DNA of 64,000 bases from Methylophaga thalassica MP (GTDB lineage: Bacteria > Pseudomonadota > Gammaproteobacteria > Nitrosococcales > Methylophagaceae): assembly GCF_000214595.1 (NCBI RefSeq), contig NZ_AFIG01000003.1, positions 1 to 64,000 of the forward strand, read 5' to 3'. This document shows positions 28,543-37,700 of this stretch, piece after piece (positions within the stretch are counted from its first letter, which is position 1; the number at the start of each line of letters is the position of its first letter). The translations under genes and the position numbers were made by a program. The notes beneath the pieces are model-generated. The model saw nothing but the letters and a program-made list of their open reading frames with translations. It was not told where the DNA came from and did not search any database.

Positions 28543-29193
28543 TCATATCCAATAGCTTGTTTTGGTCATCACTTTTGAGGTAATTGACATGAGAATTTTC
28601 ACTGGAATCGGCAATTCGGCACCGCCGGCATCCAATGCCATGCTTCTGTGATGGCCTTCATCCTCTCGCATTTGTTCCAAAACAGCGCGACTTTTAATAT
28701 CACTTGGGCTGAGTTGTTGTAGATGTTCATCAAGATGCTTAACCACTTGTTTTTCAGTTTCAGCAACAAAACCCAAGCTCCATTTATCGCCAATCTTTCC
28801 TGCAACAGCTCCAATAGCGAAAGAGCCTGCGTACCATATCGGGTTTAGAACACTACGATGTGAAGAAAGAGTGATTAAGCGTTGTTCACACCAAACCAGA
28901 TGGTCATTCTCTTCTAATGCAGCCTGTTCCATTGCCTGGCGTATTTCTGGTAACTTAGCTGTTAAAGCTTGGCCTTGATATAGAGCTTGTGCAGATACTT
29001 CACCAGAATGATTTACTCTCATCAATCCCGCTGAATGTTTTTTTTCTGAAGACGTTAGCGAGGTAGTTTCATTGAGATGGCTGCCAGGCACTTCACGCTG
29101 AGTGGTCTCTGGTTGACCGAATACTGTTGTGATGGCTTTATCTACTTCGATAATGACTCGGTCAACAATACTCAACTGTCTCAAATTCAACAT
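28543..29193 (-). CDS. coq7: 3-demethoxyubiquinol 3-hydroxylase (Coq7/UbiF-type)
   Basis: Di-iron hydroxylase of ubiquinone biosynthesis, the oxygen-dependent C6 hydroxylation that E. coli does with the flavoenzyme UbiF. The 216-residue protein has the carboxylate/histidine ligands in NHSGEVSAQ, LEENDHLVW, AETEKQVV and REDEGHHRS. All are at Coq7 positions, so the di-iron site is complete. The ATG at 29193 has AGGTAGAG upstream. Length is typical of proteobacterial Coq7. Confidence 0.95.
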   Translation of the reverse strand: MLNLRQLSIVDRVIIEVDKAITTVFGQPETTQREVPGSHLNETTSLTSSEKKHSAGLMRVNHSGEVSAQALYQGQALTAKLPEIRQAMEQAALEENDHLVWCEQRLITLSSHRSVLNPIWYAGSFAIGAVAGKIGDKWSLGFVAETEKQVVKHLDEHLQQLSPSDIKSRAVLEQMREDEGHHRSMALDAGGAELPIPVKILMSITSKVMTKTSYWI

Positions 29194-29207
29194 AACTCTA
29201 CCTGATA

Positions 29208-30266
29208 TTAAAATAGCTCGATATCACCGTGCACGACTTGTGACACTGGTTTGACTTTACCTTCTCTCAGTAAGCGGCTGTAGCTGTGAACCTGGTTTCT
29301 GCCATTGCCTTTAGCATAGTAGAGAGCTTCATCAGCTTCACCAATGACGTCTGAAGGTGAAGGTTGAGCAAAAACCTCAACAAAACCAATACTAATGGTC
29401 ACTTGATTTATTTGAGGAAAGTCATGGGCTGCTACCATTTCCCTGATACGCTCAAATGTTCGCATAGCATCTTCTTCATCTGGCGCTTTTAGAACGACTA
29501 CAAACTCTTCACCACCATAGCGATACACAAGGTCATCGTCTCTGATAACACCAGATTTCATCAACCGCGCTACCAGAATAATGACTTCATCGCCATATAG
29601 ATGACCGAAATTATCATTGATGGTTTTAAAATTATCGATATCAATAACACCCAGCCAATACTTCACAGCAAAAGTTCGACGACGTGAATCGTTTGGAGAT
29701 GTCAGCTGCTCACTGAAGTGTGAGCCTTGTCGCACCAGTATTTTGGTAATTTCATTATCAAGAGTTTCACGGTTGAACAAACCAGTAAGTTTGTCTTTCT
29801 GTGTTTTTTCAATCAATGCTAGATAATTGGAATAGACTCTGAGTATTCCGTAAATTAATCTCTGATCACCATTTGAAGGGACGAGATCAGTTGAGATGAG
29901 TAGTACAGCGAAAATAACACCATTTGCATCGAAAGCAGGATAGACCACATTCCACTTACCATTTTCTGTGGAAGTCAGTTCCACATCCGCATTTTTGATG
30001 GCTTTGAAAATAGTCTCACTGAGGTCAGATTGCTCAGTCATTAATCGCGGGTTTTCATCGCTTGAAACAATAACACCATTCACACAGAAAGCTAACAAGC
30101 TTAACTCATGAGCACCGCTATTTTCTCTAACACGAAATAATCTCAGGTCCTGAGATGGGAAAAGTTCATTGAGCGTTTTTAGGAGGCTTTTTTCAAGTAC
30201 ATGCCGGTCATGATAGCTGGTAATTTCTGCAAGATTATCTATGATCCTTATACTGTTATGATTCAT
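29208..30266 (-). CDS. diguanylate cyclase with N-terminal GAF-like sensor domain
   Basis: Makes c-di-GMP from two GTP. The C-terminal GGDEF domain has the active loop YGGEEF (about residue 247) and an intact inhibitory site RDDD five residues before it, so product feedback is expected. The N-terminal 160 residues look like a GAF/PAS-type soluble sensor domain. No membrane segment is seen. I chose the ATG at 30266 (MNHNSIRIIDNLAE), which gives 352 residues. The frame remains open to 30317, so the start is uncertain. It lies between coq7 and cheV on the same strand. Confidence 0.9.
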   Translation of the reverse strand: MNHNSIRIIDNLAEITSYHDRHVLEKSLLKTLNELFPSQDLRLFRVRENSGAHELSLLAFCVNGVIVSSDENPRLMTEQSDLSETIFKAIKNADVELTSTENGKWNVVYPAFDANGVIFAVLLISTDLVPSNGDQRLIYGILRVYSNYLALIEKTQKDKLTGLFNRETLDNEITKILVRQGSHFSEQLTSPNDSRRRTFAVKYWLGVIDIDNFKTINDNFGHLYGDEVIILVARLMKSGVIRDDDLVYRYGGEEFVVVLKAPDEEDAMRTFERIREMVAAHDFPQINQVTISIGFVEVFAQPSPSDVIGEADEALYYAKGNGRNQVHSYSRLLREGKVKPVSQVVHGDIELF

Positions 30267-30419
30267 TGCCACATGCCTTGTATGCTCACAGATTAAGGTA
30301 ACGTTGAGCACGCTCACTTAATGTCCAGTATGAAATATCCATACTCAATCGGACAAAATATACTTTTTCCGTATTTAAATCAATGCTTAGAGCTTGATTT
30401 TGGCGACTTGGGCCTTGGT

Positions 30420-31367
30420 TTATCTCTCTAGATACCTAAAGAGTGTATCCGCTAAGTCACGTGGCTGGAATTTCGAGACATAGTCATCAGCACCAGCACC
30501 AACCCCCATTGCTTTGTTTGCTTTTGCCGTCAGGGAAGAGTGCATTATTACAGGTAAATTTGACATTCTAGGGTCTGACTTTATTTTTTGTGTTAGCACA
30601 TAACCATCCATTTCAGGCATTTCAACATCTGTCAGGACCATTTGGATTTCAGATGTAATATCCCGCCCTTCCTGTTCACATTGTGCAGCAATCTTATTCA
30701 GCATTTTCCATGCTTCAGCACCATTTACTGTACCAATATGTTCTACACCCATAACATCTAGAGTTTTAGTAATCTGCTTGCGTGCAATATTTGAATCATC
30801 AGCAAAAAGCAATCGATAATGACCTTTTTTGTCGACTTGTCTAATACCATCAAACACAGTTTCGTCGTAAAAGTCACCAGCATCAGCCAGCACTTTTTCG
30901 ACGTCCATAATCATGACCAGTCGCTTATCGTTCAATTCTGCAACAGCTGTGACTAAACCACCCATGCGTTGAGAAATAAGTTGTGGTGGTTCTTTAACTT
31001 GTTCCCAATTAAGGCGTTGAATCGTATCTACAGAGCTGACCAAGAATCCCTGAACATGCGTGTTATATTCAGTGATCATTAAAATCCGTGGCTTATCTTT
31101 AGATCTTAGTTTGCAAAACTTTTGCAGGTTGATGATAGGTACCATATCACCACGAAGACTGACAAAGCCCTCAACTCCATCGGGCATTTCCGGCGCTGTT
31201 GTTATCTCAGGAATATTCAATACTTCCCTGACTTTAAAAACATTGATTCCAAACAGTTCATTTCTTCCTGTTTCATCACTTGTACCTAAACTGAACAACA
31301 AAACCTCAAGGTGATTTGTACCAGCTAGTTTGGTGCGCTCGTCGATGGAGTCAATAAATGTGGCCAT
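30420..31367 (-). CDS. cheV: chemotaxis protein CheV (CheW-REC)
   Basis: Coupling protein that connects chemoreceptors to CheA and can be phosphorylated. The 315-residue protein has an N-terminal CheW-like domain (about 15-170, FGINVFKVREVLNIPEI) and a C-terminal receiver domain (about 185-312). The phospho-Asp is in MVLTDVEMPEMDG near residue 248 and the conserved Lys is in DDYVSKFQP. It is a solo gene with no other che genes nearby, as is common for cheV. It implies flagellar or pilus chemotaxis encoded elsewhere. Confidence 0.95.
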   Translation of the reverse strand: MATFIDSIDERTKLAGTNHLEVLLFSLGTSDETGRNELFGINVFKVREVLNIPEITTAPEMPDGVEGFVSLRGDMVPIINLQKFCKLRSKDKPRILMITEYNTHVQGFLVSSVDTIQRLNWEQVKEPPQLISQRMGGLVTAVAELNDKRLVMIMDVEKVLADAGDFYDETVFDGIRQVDKKGHYRLLFADDSNIARKQITKTLDVMGVEHIGTVNGAEAWKMLNKIAAQCEQEGRDITSEIQMVLTDVEMPEMDGYVLTQKIKSDPRMSNLPVIMHSSLTAKANKAMGVGAGADDYVSKFQPRDLADTLFRYLER

Positions 31368-31665
31368 ATGAATTCTCGCAAAACTTCAGATAAATTAACG
31401 TGAATATGTCTAAAAATAATAGCGGACATTAGCACGAAAGCTTGAGCAGAGTTAGCCACATTATCTGAAAATTTATCGGGTGTGCTAACAAGCAGCAATT
31501 AAATCATGAAGTTATGTTAGCTACCAGAGAAAAATTATTCATCTATCAAGAAGACGTTTTTGCTGGAAGCAATACACGGAGCTGCAGATATAGGATGCAC
31601 GAACAGAATTGACTGGCAGTAAAATTAGATGATTGTTAGAGTAGGACACTAAAGTCGTTTAAAGA

Positions 31666-31694
31666 TTGTTCAATAATGACTTTAGAAATAGAAT
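31666..31694 (+). promoter_or_regulatory. possible rnr promoter upstream of the antisense tRNA-Leu
   Basis: TTGTTC, a 17-bp spacer and TAGAAT form a weak sigma-70 candidate on the plus strand. If real, the rnr mRNA would begin near 31701 and its leader would be antisense to the whole tRNA-Leu gene. Confidence 0.3.
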
Positions 31695-31716
31695 ACAATT
31701 GAAAATCGAGATATAT

Positions 31717-31734
31717 ACAGCAAAAGAATGCTGT
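31717..31734 (-). terminator. weak hairpin after tRNA-Leu
   Basis: On the minus strand ACAGCA and TGCTGT form a 6-bp stem 5 nt after the CCA end of tRNA-Leu, followed by ATATATCT. The U tract is poor, so this may be a processing hairpin or a weak terminator. Confidence 0.4.
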
Positions 31735-31739
31735 CGGAA

Positions 31740-31826
31740 TGGTGCCCAGGGGGAGACTCGAACTCCCACGTACATAAGTACACTAGCACCTGAAGCTAGC
31801 GCGTCTACCAATTCCGCCACCTGGGC
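31740..31826 (-). tRNA. tRNA-Leu (anticodon CAG)
   Basis: An 87-nt class II tRNA read on the minus strand. The acceptor GCCCAGG pairs with CCTGGGC and is followed by encoded ACCA. The D-loop is AATTGGTAGACGC, the anticodon CAG is within CTTCAGGTG, a long variable arm characteristic of leucine tRNA follows, and the T-loop is GTTCGAGTC. It decodes CUG. It lies between cheV and the start of rnr, in opposite orientation to rnr. Confidence 0.96.
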
Positions 31827-31838
31827 AACAGACGCGCA

Positions 31839-31867
31839 AAGATACAGAGTGAAACAAAAACTGTCAA
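31839..31867 (-). promoter_or_regulatory. tRNA-Leu promoter overlapping the rnr start codon
   Basis: On the minus strand TTGACA (31862-31867), a 17-bp spacer and TATCTT (31839-31844) stand 13-18 bp before the tRNA-Leu 5' end. The -35 box includes the first base of the rnr ATG (31867-31869). GCGCG just after the -10 is a GC-rich discriminator, as usual for stable RNA promoters. Confidence 0.75.
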
Positions 31868-34044
31868 TGACCAATAATAACGAAAACGATCCCTTTTTCG
31901 ATAGAGAAGCCGAAAAATACGACAACCCCATCCCCAGTCGTGAATTTATCTTAGACATTCTCAAACAAAACAACACCCCATTATCGCGCAAAAACATCGC
32001 TAAACTGATTGATGTTAAAGGTGAAGATGCAAACGAAGCCCTGCGTCGTCGTCTGCGCGCAATGGAACGTGACGGCCAACTTCTTCGCAACAGAAAAGGC
32101 GCCTATGGCGTCGTGTCCAAGATGAACCTTATCAGTGGTCGCGTTATGGGCCATCCTGAAGGCTATGGCTTTCTTATTCCTGATGAAGGCGGCGATGACC
32201 TCTTCCTGACCGAACGTGAAATGCGAATGGTGCTTCATGGTGACCGAGCTTTGGCCCGTATCACCGGAACCGATAGAAAAGGCCGTAAAGAAGGCGCTAT
32301 TGTTGAGGTAGTAAAACGCAGTAACGAGCGCATTGTCGGCCGCCTGGTGCAGGATGCCGGCATTTTTTATCTTATCCCCAATAATCGCAGAATCAGCCAA
32401 GACATTCTAATTCCACCCAGCGATTTAATGAATGCACAAGTCAATCAAATTGTTGAGGCTGAAATTACTGAACAGCCCAACAAGCACCGTTCTCCATTAG
32501 GAAAGATAGTTAATGTACTGGGTGACCATATGGCACCGGGCATGGAAATTGATATTGCTCTCCGTGCTTTTGAATTACCACATGAATGGTCACCTCAGGC
32601 TGAGGAACAAGCGAACAATCTAGGCGAAACAATTCCTGAAGCTGCCATCGATGGCAGACTTGACCTTCGTGATATGCCACTTGTCACTATTGATGGCGCG
32701 GATGCCAGAGATTTTGACGATGCTGTGTACGCTGAAAAACTCGAGTCAGGCAACTGGCGTTTATGGGTGGCTATCGCCGATGTCTCACATTACGTTCTGC
32801 CGAACAGCCCGCTGGATCAGGACGCACAGGAAAGAGGCACTTCCGTCTATTTCCCAAGTCAAGTTATCCCCATGCTGCCTGAAGCACTATCTAATGGTTT
32901 GTGCTCACTGAATCCAGAAGTCGATAGACTCTGTATGGTCTGTGAAATGGAAATTGATCAGGCAGGGAAAACTGTCTCTTACCATTTCCATGAAGCCGTG
33001 ATGCACTCCAAAGCCCGGTTAACGTATGACAAAGTGGCGGCGATGCTGGTTGATAATGACACAGCATTACGCGAACAATACCAACATGTATTACCTGCCA
33101 TCGAAACGATGTATGACTTATATAAAGTCATGCTAGAAGCCCGTCATGAACGTGGTGCTATTGACTTTGAGATGACAGAAACCCAATTCATTTTTGATGA
33201 AAACAGAAAGATCAAGTCAATAGAACCACGCGAGCGTAATGATGCTCACCGTCTTATTGAAGAGTTTATGATTGCAGCCAATGTCAGTGCGGCATTATTC
33301 CTGCTGGAAAGTAAACTGCCTGTTTTATATCGCATTCACGAAACACCTTCAGAAGAAAAACTCTCTGGTCTGAGAGACTTTTTAGGTGAACTCGGTTTAT
33401 TTTTAGGGGGTGGTGAAGAACCAGAACCGCGTCACTATGCCTCCTTATTAGCGACCGCGAGTAAACGCCCTGACGGTCACTTGTTACAGACCGTGATGCT
33501 GCGAAGCATGAAGCAAGCCGTTTATAGCCCGGATAATGTGGGACACTTTGGCTTAGCGCTTGAGGCATACGCCCACTTCACTTCACCTATTCGTCGTTAT
33601 CCTGATCTCTTAGTGCATCGGGCAATTCGCCACGTTCTCAGCCAGAGAAAAGATAAAAAATGGCGTTATTCCTATGAGGAAATGGCTCAACTCGGTGAAC
33701 ATTGCTCAATGACCAGTCGTCGTGCTGATGAAGCCACCAGAGATGTCAGTGACTGGCTTAAATGCGAATACATGCGTGATCGTGTTGGTGAAGTTCATGA
33801 CGGCGTAATAAGTGGCGTCACCGGCTTTGGCTTATTTGTCGAGCTGAGTGATATTTATATAGAAGGTTTGGTCCATGTCACCTCGCTGAAAAATGATTAT
33901 TACCAGTTTGACCCGACAGGTCACCGCCTTACCGGTGAGCGAACGCGCAAAGTGTATCGATTAGGAGATACATTAAAAGTTAAAGTGGTTCGCGTCGATC
34001 TTGATGAGAAAAAAATTGATTTGGAATTAGTTGAGACGAAATAA
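31867..34044 (+). CDS. rnr: ribonuclease R
   Basis: Processive 3'-5' exoribonuclease for structured RNA and RNA quality control. From the ATG at 31867 it has 725 residues and starts with DPFFDREAEKYDNPIPSREF as in the family. The open frame continues upstream through the antisense tRNA-Leu to 31666, and that part is not coding. Order of domains: winged-helix (about 25-80), two cold-shock domains (about 85-230), RNB domain with DGADARDFDDAV (about 274-285), and S1 domain (about 640-722). It is shorter than E. coli RNase R (813) because the Lys-rich C-terminal tail is missing. No strong Shine-Dalgarno is visible. Confidence 0.96.
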   Translation: MTNNNENDPFFDREAEKYDNPIPSREFILDILKQNNTPLSRKNIAKLIDVKGEDANEALRRRLRAMERDGQLLRNRKGAYGVVSKMNLISGRVMGHPEGYGFLIPDEGGDDLFLTEREMRMVLHGDRALARITGTDRKGRKEGAIVEVVKRSNERIVGRLVQDAGIFYLIPNNRRISQDILIPPSDLMNAQVNQIVEAEITEQPNKHRSPLGKIVNVLGDHMAPGMEIDIALRAFELPHEWSPQAEEQANNLGETIPEAAIDGRLDLRDMPLVTIDGADARDFDDAVYAEKLESGNWRLWVAIADVSHYVLPNSPLDQDAQERGTSVYFPSQVIPMLPEALSNGLCSLNPEVDRLCMVCEMEIDQAGKTVSYHFHEAVMHSKARLTYDKVAAMLVDNDTALREQYQHVLPAIETMYDLYKVMLEARHERGAIDFEMTETQFIFDENRKIKSIEPRERNDAHRLIEEFMIAANVSAALFLLESKLPVLYRIHETPSEEKLSGLRDFLGELGLFLGGGEEPEPRHYASLLATASKRPDGHLLQTVMLRSMKQAVYSPDNVGHFGLALEAYAHFTSPIRRYPDLLVHRAIRHVLSQRKDKKWRYSYEEMAQLGEHCSMTSRRADEATRDVSDWLKCEYMRDRVGEVHDGVISGVTGFGLFVELSDIYIEGLVHVTSLKNDYYQFDPTGHRLTGERTRKVYRLGDTLKVKVVRVDLDEKKIDLELVETK

Positions 34045-34047
34045 TAT

Positions 34048-34081
34048 AAATGGCTGTTATGAGAAACAATAACAGCCATTT
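34048..34081 (+). terminator. rnr terminator
   Basis: AAATGGCTGTTAT and its complement form a 13-bp stem directly after the rnr stop codon. It ends in TTTGTTT, which gives a moderate U tract. Confidence 0.75.
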
Positions 34082-34139
34082 GTTTCGATATCAGACGAGT
34101 AAGACATCGTGTTATTTTGCATCTAAACAGAGATTTTCC

Positions 34140-34167
34140 TTGACCAGAAAAATAATCACAGTAGAAT
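34140..34167 (+). promoter_or_regulatory. promoter of tRNA-His
   Basis: TTGACC, a 16-bp spacer and TAGAAT form a strong sigma-70 promoter about 57 bp before the tRNA-His 5' end. It resembles the distal rrn promoter at the left edge of the window (same hexamers and spacing). Confidence 0.7.
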
Positions 34168-34224
34168 TATCGTCTTTCTTGAGGTCGGCATCCTAAGTCA
34201 TCCACACCTCAAACAAGAATAATG

Positions 34225-34300
34225 GTGAGTGTAGCTCAGTTGGTAGAGTCCCGGATTGTGATTCCGGTTGTCGTGGGTTCGAGCCCCATCACTCACCCCA
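34225..34300 (+). tRNA. tRNA-His (anticodon GTG)
   Basis: The acceptor arm GTGAGTG pairs with CACTCAC, followed by discriminator C and encoded CCA. The anticodon loop is GGATTGTGATTCC with GTG, and the T-loop is GTTCGAGCC. The genomic base before position 1 (34224) is G, which supplies the G-1 opposite C73 that HisRS requires. Confidence 0.97.
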
Positions 34301-34452
34301 CCTTCCCCCCCAAACTCCAAATAAATAGCCGATAAATAACGTAACGTTTATCTATGTCGCGTTTGTCACAGTATCCAACTTTTTATTAAAAAATTTTCAT
34401 CATTTTGAAACAATGACTTGCATGAAAACTCAAAATTAATCTCGATTTTGGC

Positions 34453-34481
34453 TTGCAAGCTCGAAAATGCCTCCGTATAAT
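34453..34481 (+). promoter_or_regulatory. promoter of tRNA-Thr
   Basis: TTGCAA, a 17-bp spacer and TATAAT end 13 bp before the tRNA-Thr 5' end and are followed by GCGC. It is a strong candidate and shows that tRNA-Thr has its own promoter, separate from tRNA-His. Confidence 0.8.
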
Positions 34482-34494
34482 GCGCTTCTTCATT

Positions 34495-34570
34495 GCCGGT
34501 GTAGCTCAGTTGGTAGAGCAGCTGATTTGTAATCAGCGGGTCGTAGGTTCAAGTCCTATCTCCGGCTCCA
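34495..34570 (+). tRNA. tRNA-Thr (anticodon TGT)
   Basis: 76 nt including encoded CCA. The D arm is AGCTCAGTTGGTAGAGC, the anticodon stem-loop CTGATTTGTAATCAG carries TGT, and the T-loop is GTTCAAGTC. The acceptor stem GCCGGTG/CTCCGGC has one T-T mismatch at position 6. A strong terminator follows. Confidence 0.95.
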
Positions 34571-34582
34571 GAATAAAAAAAA

Positions 34583-34610
34583 GCCTCGCTATCTTAGCGA
34601 GGCTTTTTTT
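34583..34610 (+). terminator. intrinsic terminator of tRNA-Thr
   Basis: GCCTCGCTA and TAGCGAGGC form a GC-rich hairpin with a short loop, followed by seven T residues and preceded by an A run. It is a textbook Rho-independent terminator. Confidence 0.92.
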
Positions 34611-34798
34611 GCCTAGAATAACTATAAAGCGCTCCCGTCGTATTTTAAGCCCCCCGATATCCCCCACTATTTTTCATATGGTGAACTCGATCTCAAAGTT
34701 TTTCTAAATTAACCATTTCAAGTACCGCTAAATAAATGTGTTATCTGGAAGCAGCTAACTTAAATATTTATAAAAAAACTGACTTGAATAGGTTCTTA

Positions 34799-37700
34799 AT
34801 GTACAGCCTTGATAATTTCTTTGTTACATCAGCGCCACAGCAATCACTCATTGTTGGTTCATATGACTTATTTCTCGTCATACTTTCAATCATTTTGGCA
34901 ACAACAGCGTCTTTCGTAGCCTTACATTTTGCTTCAATGACAAAAGTGATACAAAACAATCACCACCGTCATATTGCCATTATCGCTGGTGCCAGCATTT
35001 TCGCTGGGGGCGTCTGGAGTATGCACTTTGTTGGTATGTTAGCTTATGAGATGTCTGAACAAGCGACATACAATATTCCTCTCACACTTATCTCAATTCT
35101 ACCAAGTTTGATTGCCTCATATATCACTCTGAGAATGCTAGTCAATCCTGCAATGACTTTGTGGCAACTGATTATCAGTAGTTTGTCAGTAGGTGCAGGT
35201 ATCGGAATGATGCATTACGTCGGAATGGAAGCAATGGAAATGGATGCTGATCTACGTTATGTGCCAAGTTGGTTCTTTGCATCAATTATTGTTGCTGTTG
35301 TCTTAGCTTTTATCGCGCTATCTGCTCGTCATTATCTTACAAAATTTTGGAAACAGCACTCTGTTCATCTTATCAACATAATAAGTGCCCTGGTTATGGG
35401 CCTTGCCATTTCAGGAATGCACTACACAGGCATGGCAGCAGCACGATTTATTATGAGCGATGATACTCTGATGCCGCATCGTATCACCGAAGATCATGTT
35501 CAACTGTCTTATGTGATTACCTCTATCACATTATTGCTTATCGCTTTAGCAATCACTATTGCCTCTCAGCTCAGATACCGTCAGTTACTTACAGAAAAAA
35601 CCATCAGTGAGCTACGCCTGAAAACAACACTTGAAACAGCAGTTGACGGCATCATCACTATAGATGAAAAAGGTACCATCCAAGACTTTAATCCCTCAGC
35701 GTCAGTTATCTTTGGCTGGAAAAATACAGAAATTATCGGCAGACCTTTCTTTGTTCTAGTACCTGATGATGCTAAACATGAATACCAGGAGTATTTATTC
35801 AATTTTCATAACACGGGGAAAACTCAACTTACTGGCCAAGCGAGAGAAGTCTTTGCTAAACATAAGGATGGTCATACATTTCCAATCCGACTAGGCGTTG
35901 GTCGTGTTGAAGTTAAAGATGTTGGCTCTATGTTTGTTGGTTTTGCTACCGATATTTCTCAACGATGGGAAATTGAAGAAAAGCTACGTAAGAGCGAAGA
36001 GCAATATAGCTCATTAATTAGAAATATTCCTGGCGCCAGTTTTCGTTGTTTGCTGGATGAATACTGGTCAGTCATTTTTGTTAGCGATGCTATTTTTGAT
36101 ATCAGTGGATGGACAGCTAAAGACTTTTATGAAAAGCGAATTCACCTCTCAGAACTCATTCACCATGATGATGTCGCTTTGACCAATGATGTTGTTCAGT
36201 CTGCACTTGAAAGTAAAACCAGCTACTCAGTTGAGTTTCGCTGGAAACACAAAGATGGTCACTATATCTGGGTATTTGAAAAAGGCTCTATCATTTATGA
36301 GAACAACAATCCTGTATGGATAGATGGGCTAATACTTGACATTACCCAGCGCGTAGCGATGGAAGATGACCTTCGTCAGGCTAAAGAGAGAGCTGAACTT
36401 TCAGCAGAGAGTAAAGCCAGATTCATGGCTAATATGAGTCATGAAATAAGAACGCCAATGAACGCCATCATCGGTTTTTCAGATCTGCTTCTTGATGCCA
36501 AAGATATCAATGACAACAATAAAAAGCATCTGCAGACAATCAGCCAGTCAGCGCGCTCATTGCTTCACTTATTAAATGATATTCTAGACAGTGCCAAACT
36601 AGAAAAGAATAAACTCGAACTCGAAGAATCCACATTCGATTTAACCAGGCTGATTGATTCGGTCATTTCAACATTATGGCTTCAAGCAAAAAATAAGAAC
36701 CTATACCTTAACTGCAGCATACCTGACGATATTCATACCACGTATTTGGGAGATGAAAACAGAATTAGGCAAGTGCTATACAACATTATCGGTAATGCCG
36801 TTAAGTTTACTGAAAATGGTGGTGTCACTGTCTCGGTATTCCCTATTGCTGAGTCCACTCTTCGTTTTACCGTTGAAGACACTGGTATTGGGATGGATGA
36901 AGCCATACTGAATACGATTTTCGAACCCTTCGCTCAGGCCGATGCTTCAATGAGCCGTCGCTTTGGTGGAACCGGACTCGGTACGACAATTTCCAAACAG
37001 TTAGTAGATTTAATGGGAGGAGAATTAAATGCCAGCAGCGAGGCGGGTATTGGTAGTACATTTTTCTTTGATCTACCGCTGCAAAAGACTGATGACATCA
37101 TTGATACGACATTAGAGAATCAATCGCTCTCGATTCCACCCAAAACAGTCTTAATTGCTGATGATATCTCTCAAAATTTGACTTTACTATCACTTTTACT
37201 TGAGCGACAAAATCATACTGTTATTACTGCTGTAAATGGTGAAGATGCATTTCATCAATACATCACAAATAAACCTGACATTATTCTGATGGATTTACAA
37301 ATGCCAGTGATGGATGGATTTACAGCTACCAGAAAAATTCGCGAATATGAGTCAGCTCAGCGACTTCAACCGATACCTGTAGTGGCTTTAACCGCAAGTG
37401 TATTATCTGAAGATCGTCTTCAAGCGGCTAATGCCGGCATGAATGGCTTTTCCCATAAACCTATTGATATTCAGCTGCTCACTGCTGAAATGGCACGAGT
37501 TCTCGGTATTGAGCCAGACTTCATCTCAATAGCTCCTGAAAAACATCATATCGATGAAAATAAGTTCACACAGATTAGTACTGATAAAGCATTAACCTTA
37601 TGGGGCAGCTACTCTGTTTATTTAGCTGAATTAGCACGTTTTATAAAAGAATATAGCGATGTCAGCAAACAGTTAGCAGAGTTGAATGAAACATCGAATT

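Larger units (their letters stand above)
31368..31739. other. intergenic region between cheV and tRNA-Leu
   Basis: About 370 bp without a convincing gene on either strand. The cheV promoter should lie at its left end. Its right end holds a small hairpin after tRNA-Leu and a possible rightward promoter for rnr (both listed). The rest is A/T-rich with no repeat or small ORF that I could support. Confidence 0.6.

Noticed and set aside
31666-31866. Longer N-terminus for RNase R
   Set aside because: The upstream in-frame extension is translated from the antisense strand of tRNA-Leu. The family N-terminus begins at the ATG at 31867.
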